DNA of 64,000 bases from Thermosynechococcus sp. (GTDB lineage Bacteria > Cyanobacteriota > Cyanobacteriia > Thermosynechococcales > Thermosynechococcaceae). Both the position numbers and the translations under genes were made by a program. Where the stretch lies: assembly GCF_025999095.1 (NCBI RefSeq), contig NZ_AP024678.1, positions 558,001-622,000 of the forward strand. Reading direction: 5' to 3'. The notes under the pieces were generated by a model that searched no databases, was not told the origin of the DNA, and worked only from the letters and a program-made list of their open reading frames with translations. Of this stretch, positions 46,177 to 55,062 are shown piece by piece. The stretch's first letter is position 1. The number at the start of each line of letters is the position of its first letter.

Positions 46177-47064
46177 ATGCCATCATTCATCTCTAAAATC
46201 TATCAGTGGCAGGGCTTTTCCTGCGCCTATCGCTTCAGTTCTCAAGCAGGATGCTCCCCCATTCTCTTTATCCATCCCGTGGGGGTGGGGCTCTCTGGGC
46301 AGTTTTGGGAGCGCTGTGTCAGCTATTGGCAATCTCAAGGGGCAGGTTATTCATTTTATATCCCTGATTTGCTGGGCTGTGGCCAGAGTGATTTGCCCCA
46401 TTGCGCCTACTATCCGGAAGATTGGGCAGCGCAGTTACATTTCTTCATTACATCTGAGATCTGCCAACCAGTGATCCTCGTTGTTCAAGGGGCATTGTTT
46501 CCCGTAGCGATGGAGCTAGTACATCTTGATCCTCAAGGAGTAAGAGCACTGATCCTCAGTGGCCCACCTGCCCCTGCTTTGGTGTCTGAAAATACTGACC
46601 CTAGGTGGCAGAAGGTACGTTGGAATCTTTTTGACTCGCCATTGGGTCGCGTCTTCTATCTCTATGCGCGTCAGAAAAATTTTCTGCGTCGGTTTTCAAT
46701 CAATCAACTGTTTGCCAAGGGGGAGGATGTGGATGACGAATGGCTGGGAATGCTGGCGGCGGGTGCTGCTGATCTTGAGAGTCGCCATGCAGTGTACTCT
46801 TTCCTCTCAGGTTTTTGGCGGCGGGATTACCGTCAGAAAATGCGGGATATTCGTCAACCAGTGCTTGTCGTGATGGGGGATCAGGCTTCCAGTATCAGTC
46901 GCGAGGGTGGGGCTGAATCACCTGCAGAACGCCTAGAGTTTTACGCCAAGACATTTCTCAATGTGCAAGGGGAGGTAATTCCGGGGCGCAATGTCCTGCC
47001 CTATGAGTCAGCCCCTGCTTTTGTGGAGGTGTGTCAGGCGTTTCTGCGTGCCCAAGCCCTCTAA
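46177..47064 (+). CDS. Alpha/beta-hydrolase-fold protein lacking nucleophile serine
   Basis: This 295-aa protein has the fold's N-terminal HPVGVGLSGQFWERC oxyanion-type region and PDLLGCGQSD. At the nucleophile elbow it reads LVVQGALFPVAMEL, so the usual GxSxG serine is replaced by glutamine. I recall cyanobacterial relatives with the same VVQGALLPVA pattern, so this is probably a family trait, not a sequencing error. It could be a non-catalytic binding protein or use another residue. The ATG at 46177 has GAAGGA 9 nt upstream; a TTG at 46168 is less likely. Divergent from pstS. Confidence 0.7.
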   Translation: MPSFISKIYQWQGFSCAYRFSSQAGCSPILFIHPVGVGLSGQFWERCVSYWQSQGAGYSFYIPDLLGCGQSDLPHCAYYPEDWAAQLHFFITSEICQPVILVVQGALFPVAMELVHLDPQGVRALILSGPPAPALVSENTDPRWQKVRWNLFDSPLGRVFYLYARQKNFLRRFSINQLFAKGEDVDDEWLGMLAAGAADLESRHAVYSFLSGFWRRDYRQKMRDIRQPVLVVMGDQASSISREGGAESPAERLEFYAKTFLNVQGEVIPGRNVLPYESAPAFVEVCQAFLRAQAL

Positions 47065-47852
47065 AGCCAACCGCGCAGCCTATAGATGAGAAGACCTTGA
47101 TATTCCCGCAGGGCAATAGTGGTGATGTCCACGTTGTAGGGATTGGGGATCAGGCTGAGGAACAGGTTTTGCCAGGTGGGCGATCGCGCGATCGAGGGGT
47201 AGCGATAGTCTGTGGGTGCTGGAATGATGTTCATCCCCAAACGGCGAAAAATGGCGACGGCGCGGGGCATGTGGTAGGCGGATGTCACCAGCAGTAGCTC
47301 TCCCTGAATGGAATGCTTTTCAAGAAGGGCTTTGACGTTCACGGCATTTTCATAGGTATTTAGGGAGGTGGTGTCCAGCAGAATCTTGTCCATTGGCACG
47401 CCGCAGGTGGTGGCAATTTCCGCCATATCTGCCGCCTCGCCCCGCTGAAAGGGTTCGCCGAGCCAGTCAATGCGGCCACCGCTAAGGATGAGGTAGGGGG
47501 CATAGCCTTGGCGAAAGAGGTGGGCACCGTAGAGAATGCGATCGCCCGTTTCTGTGACTTCGATCCAAGGGCGCGGGGCACTTTGGGGAACAACAGCACC
47601 ACCGAGAACAACGATGGCTGCAGCTTTGGGCATCGGATCAGGGGGTAAATACTGCCGCTCTAGGGAAGCAATGAGAGCGGCTGCCACATAGTCATTCCCG
47701 CTCAAGAGTAAAATACCTAGGGCAATGACCAGGGCGATCGCTGCCTGTTTGGGGGCACGCCAAAAGCGCACAATGGCAAAAACTAGCGCCCAACAGGCCA
47801 AAGACAATGGATACAGCAGCGGTGGCAGCAATTTCGACAACAGTAGATCCAT
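47061..47852 (-). CDS. DUF218 (YdcF/ElyC-like) membrane protein
   Basis: This 263-aa protein has two N-terminal hydrophobic segments, then a DUF218 domain: AAIVVLGGAVVP, APYLILSGGRID, ETTSLNTYENA-like DTTSLNTYENAVNVK, LLVTSAYHMPRAV. ElyC-type members affect cell-wall precursor lipid metabolism in E. coli; the role here is unknown. The ATG at 47852 follows the PSII S4 gene by four bp, so the two are coupled. The longer frame to 47957 lies inside that gene. The 3' end meets the hydrolase gene tail to tail with a 4-bp overlap. Confidence 0.82.
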   Translation of the reverse strand: MDLLLSKLLPPLLYPLSLACWALVFAIVRFWRAPKQAAIALVIALGILLLSGNDYVAAALIASLERQYLPPDPMPKAAAIVVLGGAVVPQSAPRPWIEVTETGDRILYGAHLFRQGYAPYLILSGGRIDWLGEPFQRGEAADMAEIATTCGVPMDKILLDTTSLNTYENAVNVKALLEKHSIQGELLLVTSAYHMPRAVAIFRRLGMNIIPAPTDYRYPSIARSPTWQNLFLSLIPNPYNVDITTIALREYQGLLIYRLRGWL

Positions 47853-47856
47853 GGCT

Positions 47857-48588
47857 TTAGCGAATCCGCTCCATCTGAATGCGGTAGCGCTCCTTCTTGG
47901 TGACTTGAATGGCTTGAATCTGCAATCGCCCTTTGCCGCGAATGGCAATGAGGTCATTGACCTTAAGGAGATGCCGCGGTTGCTGCACCATTTGCCAATT
48001 GACCCGCACTAGCCCTTGGCTAATCCACTCGCTCATCTTACTGCGGGAAACCCCAAATCCGGCTGAGGCCACGGCATCCAAGCGCAATGATGCTTCGACG
48101 GTACTGAGGGATTTCCGTTGGGGGGGCGCTACGGCCAGTTCTGACCAGTCACAGAGATCAACAGTCACCGGTACTGTGCGCACTTGTTTTAACTCTTTTT
48201 GTAGGGTGGAGACTTTCTCAGGGATGAGAATGACCTGTGCTCCCCGTTCTCCCAGGAGAATGACATCCCCATAATCCCCTTCTTCGAGACCCCCATTGGC
48301 GATCGCCTGCTCAAAATCACTGTAGGTAGCCGCATCAAAGAGAAAGTTGCCGGTGATTCGCACCAAAGCCAGGGGAGGCTGTTGCTCCTCAAGACGCAGT
48401 TCAATGGGGGCGATCGCCAGCCGACAGCGCTCCGCTTGAGGATAGCCTCCCCAGGCTAGGCCATGGACATCGGCTCGTTGCTCAAGGGTGCCTAGTACCT
48501 CCACCACCCGATCTGGGGGCAAAAAGGGGGTATGCACCACCGACCAGGTTTTAATGGCTGTGTCAAGGGCGGTTCCTAGGTCAAACAT
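47857..48588 (-). CDS. Photosystem II S4-domain protein
   Basis: The 243-aa protein matches the cyanobacterial/plastid 'photosystem II S4 domain protein' family, related to YlmH. It has an N-terminal RNA-binding-like domain (DDFLGDVILLGERGAQVIL-like segment: GDYGDVILLGERGAQVIL). A C-terminal S4 RNA-binding domain follows (SLRLDAVASAGFGVSRSKMS, SQGLVRVNWQMV, then KVNDLIAIRGKGRL). It probably binds rRNA or mRNA; despite the name, a direct PSII role is unproven. It directly abuts the 48589 gene and the DUF218 gene. Confidence 0.87.
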   Translation of the reverse strand: MFDLGTALDTAIKTWSVVHTPFLPPDRVVEVLGTLEQRADVHGLAWGGYPQAERCRLAIAPIELRLEEQQPPLALVRITGNFLFDAATYSDFEQAIANGGLEEGDYGDVILLGERGAQVILIPEKVSTLQKELKQVRTVPVTVDLCDWSELAVAPPQRKSLSTVEASLRLDAVASAGFGVSRSKMSEWISQGLVRVNWQMVQQPRHLLKVNDLIAIRGKGRLQIQAIQVTKKERYRIQMERIR

Positions 48589-48987
48589 TTAGGCCTCGAG
48601 AAATTGCGGCAGTTCCAGCCATTGGGCTAAGTAGGCTTTCACCTGTTGGCAAAATTGGGGGCGATCGCCAAATTTTGCAGTGCGGATGGTTTTGCGCTGT
48701 GCATCCAATGTCCAGCCGTAGTCACTGCTGAGGCGGATTTTCCCCTGCCAGTCGGCAATCGAAAGGATTAATTGCGGTGCTGGACTATTGTCAACCCCCT
48801 TGACCCGAAAGAGATAGTTAAAGGTGTTTTGCTTGGCAGCAGCCACAGTCGAGGCCTGACCAAACCGCTCTTGCAAGCGCGATCGCACCCGCTCCACAAA
48901 TGCCGCATCGCCTAAATCTTCTAGGGTGCGCATGGCCAGTGTAAGGGCAAAATAAAACTCTTCGACAGGAATAAACTCCAGTTCCAT
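48589..48987 (-). CDS. Conserved hypothetical protein
   Basis: I do not recognise this 132-aa protein. It begins MELEFIPVEEFYFALTLAMR, contains helical ERVRSRLQERFG and a likely beta part (PQLILSIADWQGKIRLSSDY), and ends in LAQWLELPQFLEA. No signal peptide or membrane span is seen. A TTG at 49011 would add eight residues, but the ATG at 48987 fits better. It is the first gene of a minus-strand trio with the PSII S4 and DUF218 genes, so it may work with them. Confidence 0.65.
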   Translation of the reverse strand: MELEFIPVEEFYFALTLAMRTLEDLGDAAFVERVRSRLQERFGQASTVAAAKQNTFNYLFRVKGVDNSPAPQLILSIADWQGKIRLSSDYGWTLDAQRKTIRTAKFGDRPQFCQQVKAYLAQWLELPQFLEA

Positions 48988-48992
48988 GCAGC

Positions 48993-49022
48993 TTGCCAAG
49001 ACTCTCTTCAAAATAGTACACT
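48993..49022 (+). promoter_or_regulatory. Candidate promoter for rpmI-rplT
   Basis: TTGCCA (48993-48998) and TACACT (49017-49022) are separated by 18 bp and lie about 30 bp upstream of the rpmI ATG. This matches four to five positions each of the sigma-70 elements. It is inside the divergent gene's 5' end. Confidence 0.4.
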
Positions 49023-49052
49023 AGTAAGCTGTGTCTAAAATAGGGCAAAGCT

Positions 49053-49250
49053 ATGCCAAAGCTAAAAACACGTCGCGCTGCTGCTAAACGATTTCGGACG
49101 ACGGGTAGTGGTAAGTTTGTCCGCCGCAAGGCCAACAAAAATCACTTACTCGAACACAAGGGGAGCGATCGCAAGAATCGTCTTTCCCATAAAGCTCTGG
49201 TCGATCCACGGGATATTGAGCGAGTATCGCTGATGCTGCCCTACGCTTAA
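49053..49250 (+). CDS. rpmI: 50S ribosomal protein L35
   Basis: This 65-aa basic protein has the family's [19 protein letters not shown] start and the [18 protein letters not shown] end. It is followed 49 bp later by rplT, the normal pair. infC, often upstream in other bacteria, is absent here. Confidence 0.96.
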   Translation: MPKLKTRRAAAKRFRTTGSGKFVRRKANKNHLLEHKGSDRKNRLSHKALVDPRDIERVSLMLPYA

Positions 49251-49299
49251 TTTATCAATTTTCAGTTTTTCAGTTTTTGATTAAGGGTGAAGTTGAACT

Positions 49300-49650
49300 A
49301 TGGCAAGGGTCAAGCGGGGTAACGTTGCCCGCAAACGGCGTAAAAAAATTCTCAAGCTCGCCAAGGGCTATCGGGCGGGGCACTCGAAGCTCTTCCGCAC
49401 GGCAAATCAGGTGGTCATGAAGGCACTGTGCAATGCCTATCGCGATCGCCGGCGGCGCAAACGCGACTTTCGGCGGCTCTGGATTGCCCGCATTAATGCT
49501 GCTGCGCGTCAACATGGCATGAGCTACAGTCAACTCATGGGTGCCCTGAAAAAAGCAGACATTCAACTGAATCGCAAGATGCTGGCTCAATTGGCTGTCC
49601 TGGATGCCGATGCCTTTGCCACTGTCATTCAGACTGCTCGCGCCGTTTAG
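49300..49650 (+). CDS. rplT: 50S ribosomal protein L20
   Basis: A 116-aa very basic protein with the N-terminal [18 protein letters not shown] extension and the globular part ([20 protein letters not shown], then [18 protein letters not shown]). It binds 23S rRNA early in large-subunit assembly. The TTTTTCAG-type repeats in the gap before it are not clearly an autoregulatory leader. Confidence 0.97.
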   Translation: MARVKRGNVARKRRKKILKLAKGYRAGHSKLFRTANQVVMKALCNAYRDRRRRKRDFRRLWIARINAAARQHGMSYSQLMGALKKADIQLNRKMLAQLAVLDADAFATVIQTARAV

Positions 49651-49664
49651 AACTTGCCCTAGGC

Positions 49665-50471
49665 ATGATCGCCACTTTCCAATCCCCCGGTGCCACCCTT
49701 GAGCTAGGGTTTATCACCCTTCGGTGGTACGGGTTATTGATTGCTGTCGCTGTTTTTATTGGCCTCTGGCTGAGTCAGCGCTTGGCACGCCAGCGGCAGA
49801 TTGACCCTGATCAGATTGCGGATCTATCCATTTGGCTTGTGGTTGCAGCTATTCCCGCTGCACGACTCTATTACGTCGCCTTTAACTGGGGTTTTTATCA
49901 AAAACACCTAGATCAAGTGCTTCAAATATGGAAAGGCGGCATTGCTATTCACGGCGCTATTCTCGGTGGCATGGTGGCGATGGCTATCTTTACCTATGTG
50001 CAGCGGCTTTCCTTTTGGCAAGTGGCGGATGTGGTTGCCCCTTCATTGATTTTGGGACAGGCCATTGGTCGCTGGGGGAATTTTTTTAACTCCGAAGCCT
50101 TTGGGGCCCCCACGGATTTGCCGTGGAAGCTGTATATTCCTCCGGAGCACCGCCCCCCAAAGTTGCTCAATGAAGCCTACTACCACCCCACGTTTCTCTA
50201 TGAGTCTCTTTGGAATTTAGGGGTTTTTCTTCTCCTGCTGTGGCTCTTTCGTCAACCTCGCTATCAAAAGCCGGGGACGCTTCTGATGGTCTATGCCATT
50301 ACCTACAGCTTGGGTCGCTTTTGGATTGAAGGGCTACGCATGGATAGCCTGATGCTGGGCCCCCTGCGAATTGCGCAAGTGGTTAGCTTGGTAGCGATCG
50401 CCCTGGGAGCTTGGGGACTCTTTCGGCTCTATTACCAAGGCAAGCGGTTGCCAGATTGGCAAGCCGCCTAG
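49665..50471 (+). CDS. lgt: Prolipoprotein diacylglyceryl transferase
   Basis: Lgt transfers diacylglycerol from phosphatidylglycerol to the lipobox cysteine of lipoproteins. The 268-aa membrane protein has about seven spans, [12 protein letters not shown] with conserved His96, the signature [17 protein letters not shown] with Arg136, and [12 protein letters not shown]. It starts 15 bp after rplT. Its stop overlaps the convergent cpcT gene by 4 bp. Confidence 0.95.
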   Translation: MIATFQSPGATLELGFITLRWYGLLIAVAVFIGLWLSQRLARQRQIDPDQIADLSIWLVVAAIPAARLYYVAFNWGFYQKHLDQVLQIWKGGIAIHGAILGGMVAMAIFTYVQRLSFWQVADVVAPSLILGQAIGRWGNFFNSEAFGAPTDLPWKLYIPPEHRPPKLLNEAYYHPTFLYESLWNLGVFLLLLWLFRQPRYQKPGTLLMVYAITYSLGRFWIEGLRMDSLMLGPLRIAQVVSLVAIALGAWGLFRLYYQGKRLPDWQAA

Positions 50472-51058
50472 GCAGTAACTTCATCAGCAAAGCTCTGCCA
50501 GCGCACAAAGTGAAAGGGACCGGCTACGGATCCCCAAACGTGCTCATCGGTTTCTGGATCCCGTCCGCGATCATGGCTAATGAAGCGATCGCCATCAATT
50601 TCGAACGTGCTATCGAGATAGGTTTCGCGTCCCTTACGCACGACTTTACAGGCTTTGCCCGGCTCCACTTCACCGCGAAAACTATGTCCTGTCCAGTAGG
50701 TGAGCATATTGCAGCCGCAGAGGAGTTCAAGATCATCGGCTCTCATGGCCTGAAGCCGCTGGCGATCGCGAGCTGCCCCAAAGAAGCGTTTTTCATCCTT
50801 GAGTACGTAATTTTTAATGACAATGTGGTCATTGGCGGGCACTAGTTCCAAAACCCGTGTGCGGTAGGGAACGCCTAGGAGATAGTCATAGGCCTGTTCC
50901 ACATAAAGGGCAATGCCCTCCAATAGACCCTTGGGCAGGGGGCGCATGCACACTCGAATATGGGCATAGAAAGGTGGATTTTCAAAGGCTTGGGCTTGGT
51001 TACTAAAATCTGCCGCCATCCAACGGCCAAGGGTCAACACATCGGTTGCGTGTGTCAT
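50468..51058 (-). CDS. cpcT: CpcT/CpeT-type phycobiliprotein lyase
   Basis: This chromophore lyase of the CpcT group attaches phycocyanobilin to Cys155 of the phycocyanin beta subunit. From the ATG at 51058 the protein is 196 aa, with the family beta-barrel features: [60 protein letters not shown] and [14 protein letters not shown]. An upstream ATG at 51067 adds three residues. It is a single-gene unit with a short gap to cobA-hemD. Confidence 0.9.
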   Translation of the reverse strand: MTHATDVLTLGRWMAADFSNQAQAFENPPFYAHIRVCMRPLPKGLLEGIALYVEQAYDYLLGVPYRTRVLELVPANDHIVIKNYVLKDEKRFFGAARDRQRLQAMRADDLELLCGCNMLTYWTGHSFRGEVEPGKACKVVRKGRETYLDSTFEIDGDRFISHDRGRDPETDEHVWGSVAGPFHFVRWQSFADEVTA

Positions 51059-51129
51059 GCTCCACAATTGCTCTACAACAGTCCTTTTCTCACACTAGCG
51101 GATTGAGGTACCTTCTTCATCCCCACGTC

Positions 51130-52650
51130 CTAAGTGAGCCGTAATAATGCCTGAAGGACTCCCTCAAGGGTATGTTCTGTTGCTTCAGTATCCACCCGTC
51201 CCAAGAGCTCACGGCAGGTTTGGGAGGTTTGGGGACCAATACTGACAATCTGAACCGTTTGGAGTAAATTGGCTGCCTTCGCACCCACCAATTGGCAAAA
51301 ATGTTTCACTGTCTTGGAGCTGGTAAAGGTGACCATATCCACTTGGCCAGCTTGCAGCGCTTCTAGAATGCGGGCATCGGCAGCTTGGGGGCAGCGGGAA
51401 TCATAGGCAGGGACCTCAACGACCTCAGCGCCGGCAGCGGCAAAGTTCTCCCTTAAGATTGGTCGTCCGCCCGTTTCCACCCGCGGAAAGAGAAAACGCA
51501 AGCCGGCAACAGGTTCTGGGAATTCTACCACTAAAGCATCGGCGACAAATTCCCTGGGGGTGAAGTCAGCCACTAAGCCGTAACTGTTAAGGGTTTGGGC
51601 AGTTTTTTCACCGACGACAGCAATCTTGAGACCCGCGAGGGCACGGCTATCCTTGCCATGATGGTGTAACCGTTGCATAAAAAACGTAACGGCATTGTGG
51701 GAAGTCAGAATCAGCCAGTCAAAGGTATCGAGTTGTGCCAGGGCCTGATCGAGGGGCTGCCAAGAACTAGGGGGAACGATTTCCAGTGTCGGCATTTCTA
51801 AAACGGCGGCACCGGCTGCTATAAGTTGCTGAGTAAACTCACTCGCTTGAGCTGCCGCACGAGTGACGAGAATCGTTTTGCCGTAGAGGGGAGACATTGA
51901 TGATGGGGAAATCCTCAAAAATTCAGGGAAGACCAGATCTAGACTAGCCAAAGGGTAGCGTTTTTGGGCGATCGCGCCAATGACAACGACCGCAGGAGCC
52001 ATGTCTGGAAAGTGAGGCATCTTCAGATAGGTCTCTAGGGTGCCCAACCAGAATTGTTGCTGGGGTTGCCCCGCCCATTGCAGAATCGCCAATCCTTCAG
52101 TGGGCGATCGCCCCTGCCGCAGCAGTTCCTCGGCAATATATCGCAGCGAACGGGTGGCCATCAAAAAAATCAGGGTCTCCATTTGGGCGATCGCTGGCCA
52201 GGGAAGTGTCTCTGGCGCATGCCCCGACAGAATGGCTACGGACTGACTCACGTCCTTTGCGGTAACACAGATGCCAGCCAATAAAGGTGCCGCCAGCGCT
52301 GAGGACACCCCCGCAATCACCACAGCCTCTAAACCTGCCCCCAAGACAGCCTCAAGTTCCTGATGCAAACGGCCAAATAGCCCCGGATCGCCACTTTTGA
52401 GACGAACAACCCGCGGGTACTGCTGGCCGTAGGCCACTAAAAGGCGGTTGATTTCCCATTGGGGAACGGCCTCAGCTCCTGCGCGTTTGCCCACCGCCAC
52501 CCGCAAGCAATCAGCGGGGGTGAGTTCAAGAAGGCTAGGGGAGAGCAGGGCGTCGTAAAGAACCACCTGCGCCTGCCGCAGGCAGGTCCATGCTTCGAGC
52601 GTGAGAGAGCTTGGGGTACCTAACCCCGCACCCACAAAATAGACCGTCAA
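51130..52650 (-). CDS. Fused uroporphyrinogen-III C-methyltransferase / synthase
   Basis: This 506-aa protein joins two tetrapyrrole enzymes. Residues ~1-245 are a CobA/SUMT methyltransferase (YFVGAGLGTPSSLTLEA, YDALLSPSLLEL, RLKSGDPGLFGR, VIAGVSSALAAP), which makes precorrin-2 for siroheme and cobalamin. Residues ~255-506 are uroporphyrinogen-III synthase, HemD (ILVTRAAAQASEF, FDWLILTSHNAVTFF, VTFTSSKTVKHF, SIGPQTSQTCREL). The fusion places the branch-point step beside the step that makes its substrate. Its 5' end is 3 bp from the M23 peptidase stop. Confidence 0.9.
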   Translation of the reverse strand: MTVYFVGAGLGTPSSLTLEAWTCLRQAQVVLYDALLSPSLLELTPADCLRVAVGKRAGAEAVPQWEINRLLVAYGQQYPRVVRLKSGDPGLFGRLHQELEAVLGAGLEAVVIAGVSSALAAPLLAGICVTAKDVSQSVAILSGHAPETLPWPAIAQMETLIFLMATRSLRYIAEELLRQGRSPTEGLAILQWAGQPQQQFWLGTLETYLKMPHFPDMAPAVVVIGAIAQKRYPLASLDLVFPEFLRISPSSMSPLYGKTILVTRAAAQASEFTQQLIAAGAAVLEMPTLEIVPPSSWQPLDQALAQLDTFDWLILTSHNAVTFFMQRLHHHGKDSRALAGLKIAVVGEKTAQTLNSYGLVADFTPREFVADALVVEFPEPVAGLRFLFPRVETGGRPILRENFAAAGAEVVEVPAYDSRCPQAADARILEALQAGQVDMVTFTSSKTVKHFCQLVGAKAANLLQTVQIVSIGPQTSQTCRELLGRVDTEATEHTLEGVLQALLRLT

Positions 52651-52653
52651 TGA

Positions 52654-53976
52654 CTACCCTTGGCTGCGTTGCAGGAAGATCATTGGGTTAACAGCACCCT
52701 GTCCTGGGGGATGCACTTCAAAGTGGACGTGGGGACCTGTGCTGCGACCCGTACTGCCCATTTCAGCAATCTGCTGACCCTGCTCAACGTATTGGCCCAC
52801 CCGCACCAAGTTGCGATGGTTGTGGGCATAGAGCGTCAGCGTCCCATCGGTGTGGCGAATTTCCACAAGATTGCCGTAGCCACCAGAGTTCCACTGGGAG
52901 TAGGTGACCACACCGGCGGCGGCAGCATAAATGGGGGTGCCAATGGGGGCCGCAATATCAATCCCCCAGTGCATCCGTCCCCAGCGGGGGCCAAAGCCAG
53001 AAGTCAACACGCCCCGCGCCGGCCAAATAAAGTTTGTGGTTAGGCTCGGCAGGAAGCGATCGGCGTTGGGTAGAGGGGGTAAGTCAAGAGGACTGGGTAA
53101 CGGTGGATTGATAATTGAGCGTGCCACCTTGACGGGCACAGGGGGCGCAATGGGTTGTACAGCGGCAGGGGGGGGTGCCGTTACCGTTGTTGTTTGCGGG
53201 CGCCTCATAACGCTGGGCTGGGGTAGAGCCGGGCGAGTAGGGGGTTGCTGGACTGCAAGCAGCGCAGGGCTGGTGCGACGCTGCCGCTCAGAAGCACGCC
53301 CAAAGGGGACAGACCCCAGGGTTGAAGTGGAAACAGGTGCTGCTGAGGAGTTCACAAATGCCACCTGCTCGGAGAGTGGTGTGGTTTCCCCCTCGGTGAA
53401 TTGTGGTTCAACTTTGGTTGTGGTTTGTTCCAAAGAGCCACCGATCCCAAGGGAGGTATCAATGGCCAAGGAAGCAACAGCAGAGGTGGTGGCTTGCGTC
53501 ACCAGATCTGCCAAGCTATTGGTGCGAACCCGCCGATCCACCACTGTGAAGGTCGGTTCAAGTGGACGACTGAGGCGGTCAAAAGCAGCAGAGGCAGAGA
53601 GGGTCAGCACTGGTCTTTTCAGGGAGAGGGGGGCAAAACTCACCTGCGGCTGGAGAGTGCGTTGCCATGCCCCTTGGCTAACACCCACGAGGAAGTCGGT
53701 TTTGTCGGCGGATAGAAGATTTTCAAAGTCAGTAGGGGAGTCTTGGCTTTCAGTGCTGAAAAGAGAGGGCATGCTAAGGGATTCGGGGCGAACGTCCTTT
53801 GAACCTAGATCGTTCGCAAGAGTGGTCAGATCAAGGGCGTGGGTAGGCTGAATCAGAACAAAGGTACCCAGCAGGGGCAGATAGGAACAAAGGGAGCGCA
53901 GCGAACGACCAAGCATAGCAGCAGACACAAGAGGTGCATCCTGAGAGGCGGTAGGGGTAAAACTATCGTTGCTCAA
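52654..53976 (-). CDS. M23-family (LytM-type) metallopeptidase, secreted
   Basis: This is probably a peptidoglycan endopeptidase or an EnvC/NlpD-like activator. From the chosen start it is 440 aa. An N-terminal hydrophobic signal (LCSYLPLLGTFVLIQPTHA) is followed by a long low-complexity Ser/Thr/Pro linker. The C-terminal M23 domain has HWGIDIAAP (zinc His and Asp) and HVHFEVH. I chose the TTG at 53976, since GAGGAGG lies 7 nt upstream. The GTG at 54036 gives a longer frame with no ribosome-binding site. The zinc ligands are intact, so the enzyme should be active. Confidence 0.87.
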   Translation of the reverse strand: MSNDSFTPTASQDAPLVSAAMLGRSLRSLCSYLPLLGTFVLIQPTHALDLTTLANDLGSKDVRPESLSMPSLFSTESQDSPTDFENLLSADKTDFLVGVSQGAWQRTLQPQVSFAPLSLKRPVLTLSASAAFDRLSRPLEPTFTVVDRRVRTNSLADLVTQATTSAVASLAIDTSLGIGGSLEQTTTKVEPQFTEGETTPLSEQVAFVNSSAAPVSTSTLGSVPFGRASERQRRTSPALLAVQQPPTRPALPQPSVMRRPQTTTVTAPPPAAVQPIAPPVPVKVARSIINPPLPSPLDLPPLPNADRFLPSLTTNFIWPARGVLTSGFGPRWGRMHWGIDIAAPIGTPIYAAAAGVVTYSQWNSGGYGNLVEIRHTDGTLTLYAHNHRNLVRVGQYVEQGQQIAEMGSTGRSTGPHVHFEVHPPGQGAVNPMIFLQRSQG

Positions 53977-54591
53977 GGTAATCCTCCTCGCACACAAAAT
54001 TGACAGTGATTCGACAAAGCGGTGAACCGAGAACACACATCATGAGCAATCCTTCAAGGGAGCCGGATGCCACTCGCCGCATCTATGCCTAAAACTGTCC
54101 CAATCTGTTGTTGATGCAAAGGGTGTTTTGGCACCACGACGAAACTTTTAGGTGACTTTACCCAATCCCCAACCAAATGACAAGCCTTTGCCTCCGCCTT
54201 GCCTTGCCACCTCCGGCGGATGAATGATTTGCCAAAAAACAAAAATACGAATTTCCTACCTACTGGTTAATAATCAGAAAGCCCGAATTCATCACGCTTT
54301 GGGCTTGATTAATTCCCATGGGAGAAAAATTGCTATTTTCGATAAATTAATAAGTATAATTAAAGTCTGATAATTAGTGTGTATAGTTTTTTTAATAGTT
54401 TAAGTCAGTTTAGATCCCTCTTCTCCTTGGTCGTCACCCCAAAATTGTCCTATAACACTTGTGCCAAATTGAGTTAAAAGTGGCACATATCCATCTTTGC
54501 TCCTAGGGACAATCAAAGCAAGCTTGCTTGGTAGAATAAACGAGTTTGTAACGATTTTTGGCGATCGCCCTTCTGACGGAGCTTTGTCCCC
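53977..54591. other. Gap upstream of the M23 peptidase and 54592 genes
   Basis: No credible gene is present. It is AT-rich at 54240-54410 (AATTAATAAGTATAATTAAAG type sequence) and contains an AAGCCC/GGGCTT inverted repeat near 54280-54306 and one HIP1 octamer (54561). It probably holds divergent promoters. A 62-codon minus frame (54054-54242) is poor coding sequence. Confidence 0.5.
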
Positions 54592-55062
54592 ATGACTTAC
54601 CACAAGCTGTGGTTTCAACAAACAGCGAGCCACCTCAAAGTCTTGCGTCCTTTTCCTCCATTTAGTGTTGTCCAAAACTTCATTCGCGAATATCTCCCCA
54701 ACCTCATTGACTATATGGATGGCCAAGGATTAGATCTCAGGGATCCACGGCACTGGTGGGAGAGTATCCACATTGATGCCATTTTGGAATTAGAAAATAG
54801 CCAGGGGGAAACCCTGCGGGTCGCCGCTGGAATTATTGAGCAGTGGCGCAATGCCAACGCCGCCTTACGGCTGATTACAACCCCTGCAATGGCCAAGCTG
54901 CGGCGCGAGTCCCTCAATGTCAGCCAGCATTGGCTTTTTTATGTCTCTAGCCGTAAGCCTTATCCAGAGTCCCTGTGGATTGATTTGCTCTATGAGCAGG
55001 CGGATACGCCCCCCACAGAAACGGGCTGCACCATTATTGAGGTGACGGAACCGGACGCCTAG
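54592..55062 (+). CDS. Conserved hypothetical protein
   Basis: I do not recognise the family. The 156-aa protein starts MTYHKLWFQQTASHLKVLRP, has WESIHIDAILELENSQGETL and a C-terminal SLWIDLLYEQADTPP segment. It appears soluble and mixed alpha/beta. Its last 29 bp overlap the convergent ribD gene. Confidence 0.65.
   Translation: MTYHKLWFQQTASHLKVLRPFPPFSVVQNFIREYLPNLIDYMDGQGLDLRDPRHWWESIHIDAILELENSQGETLRVAAGIIEQWRNANAALRLITTPAMAKLRRESLNVSQHWLFYVSSRKPYPESLWIDLLYEQADTPPTETGCTIIEVTEPDA

Noticed and set aside
54054-54242. 62-codon minus frame upstream of the M23 peptidase
   Set aside because: No start signal, no domain and atypical amino-acid composition.
54400-54726. 108-codon minus frame
   Set aside because: About 40 percent overlaps the better 54592 gene on the other strand, and the rest is in AT-rich noncoding DNA.
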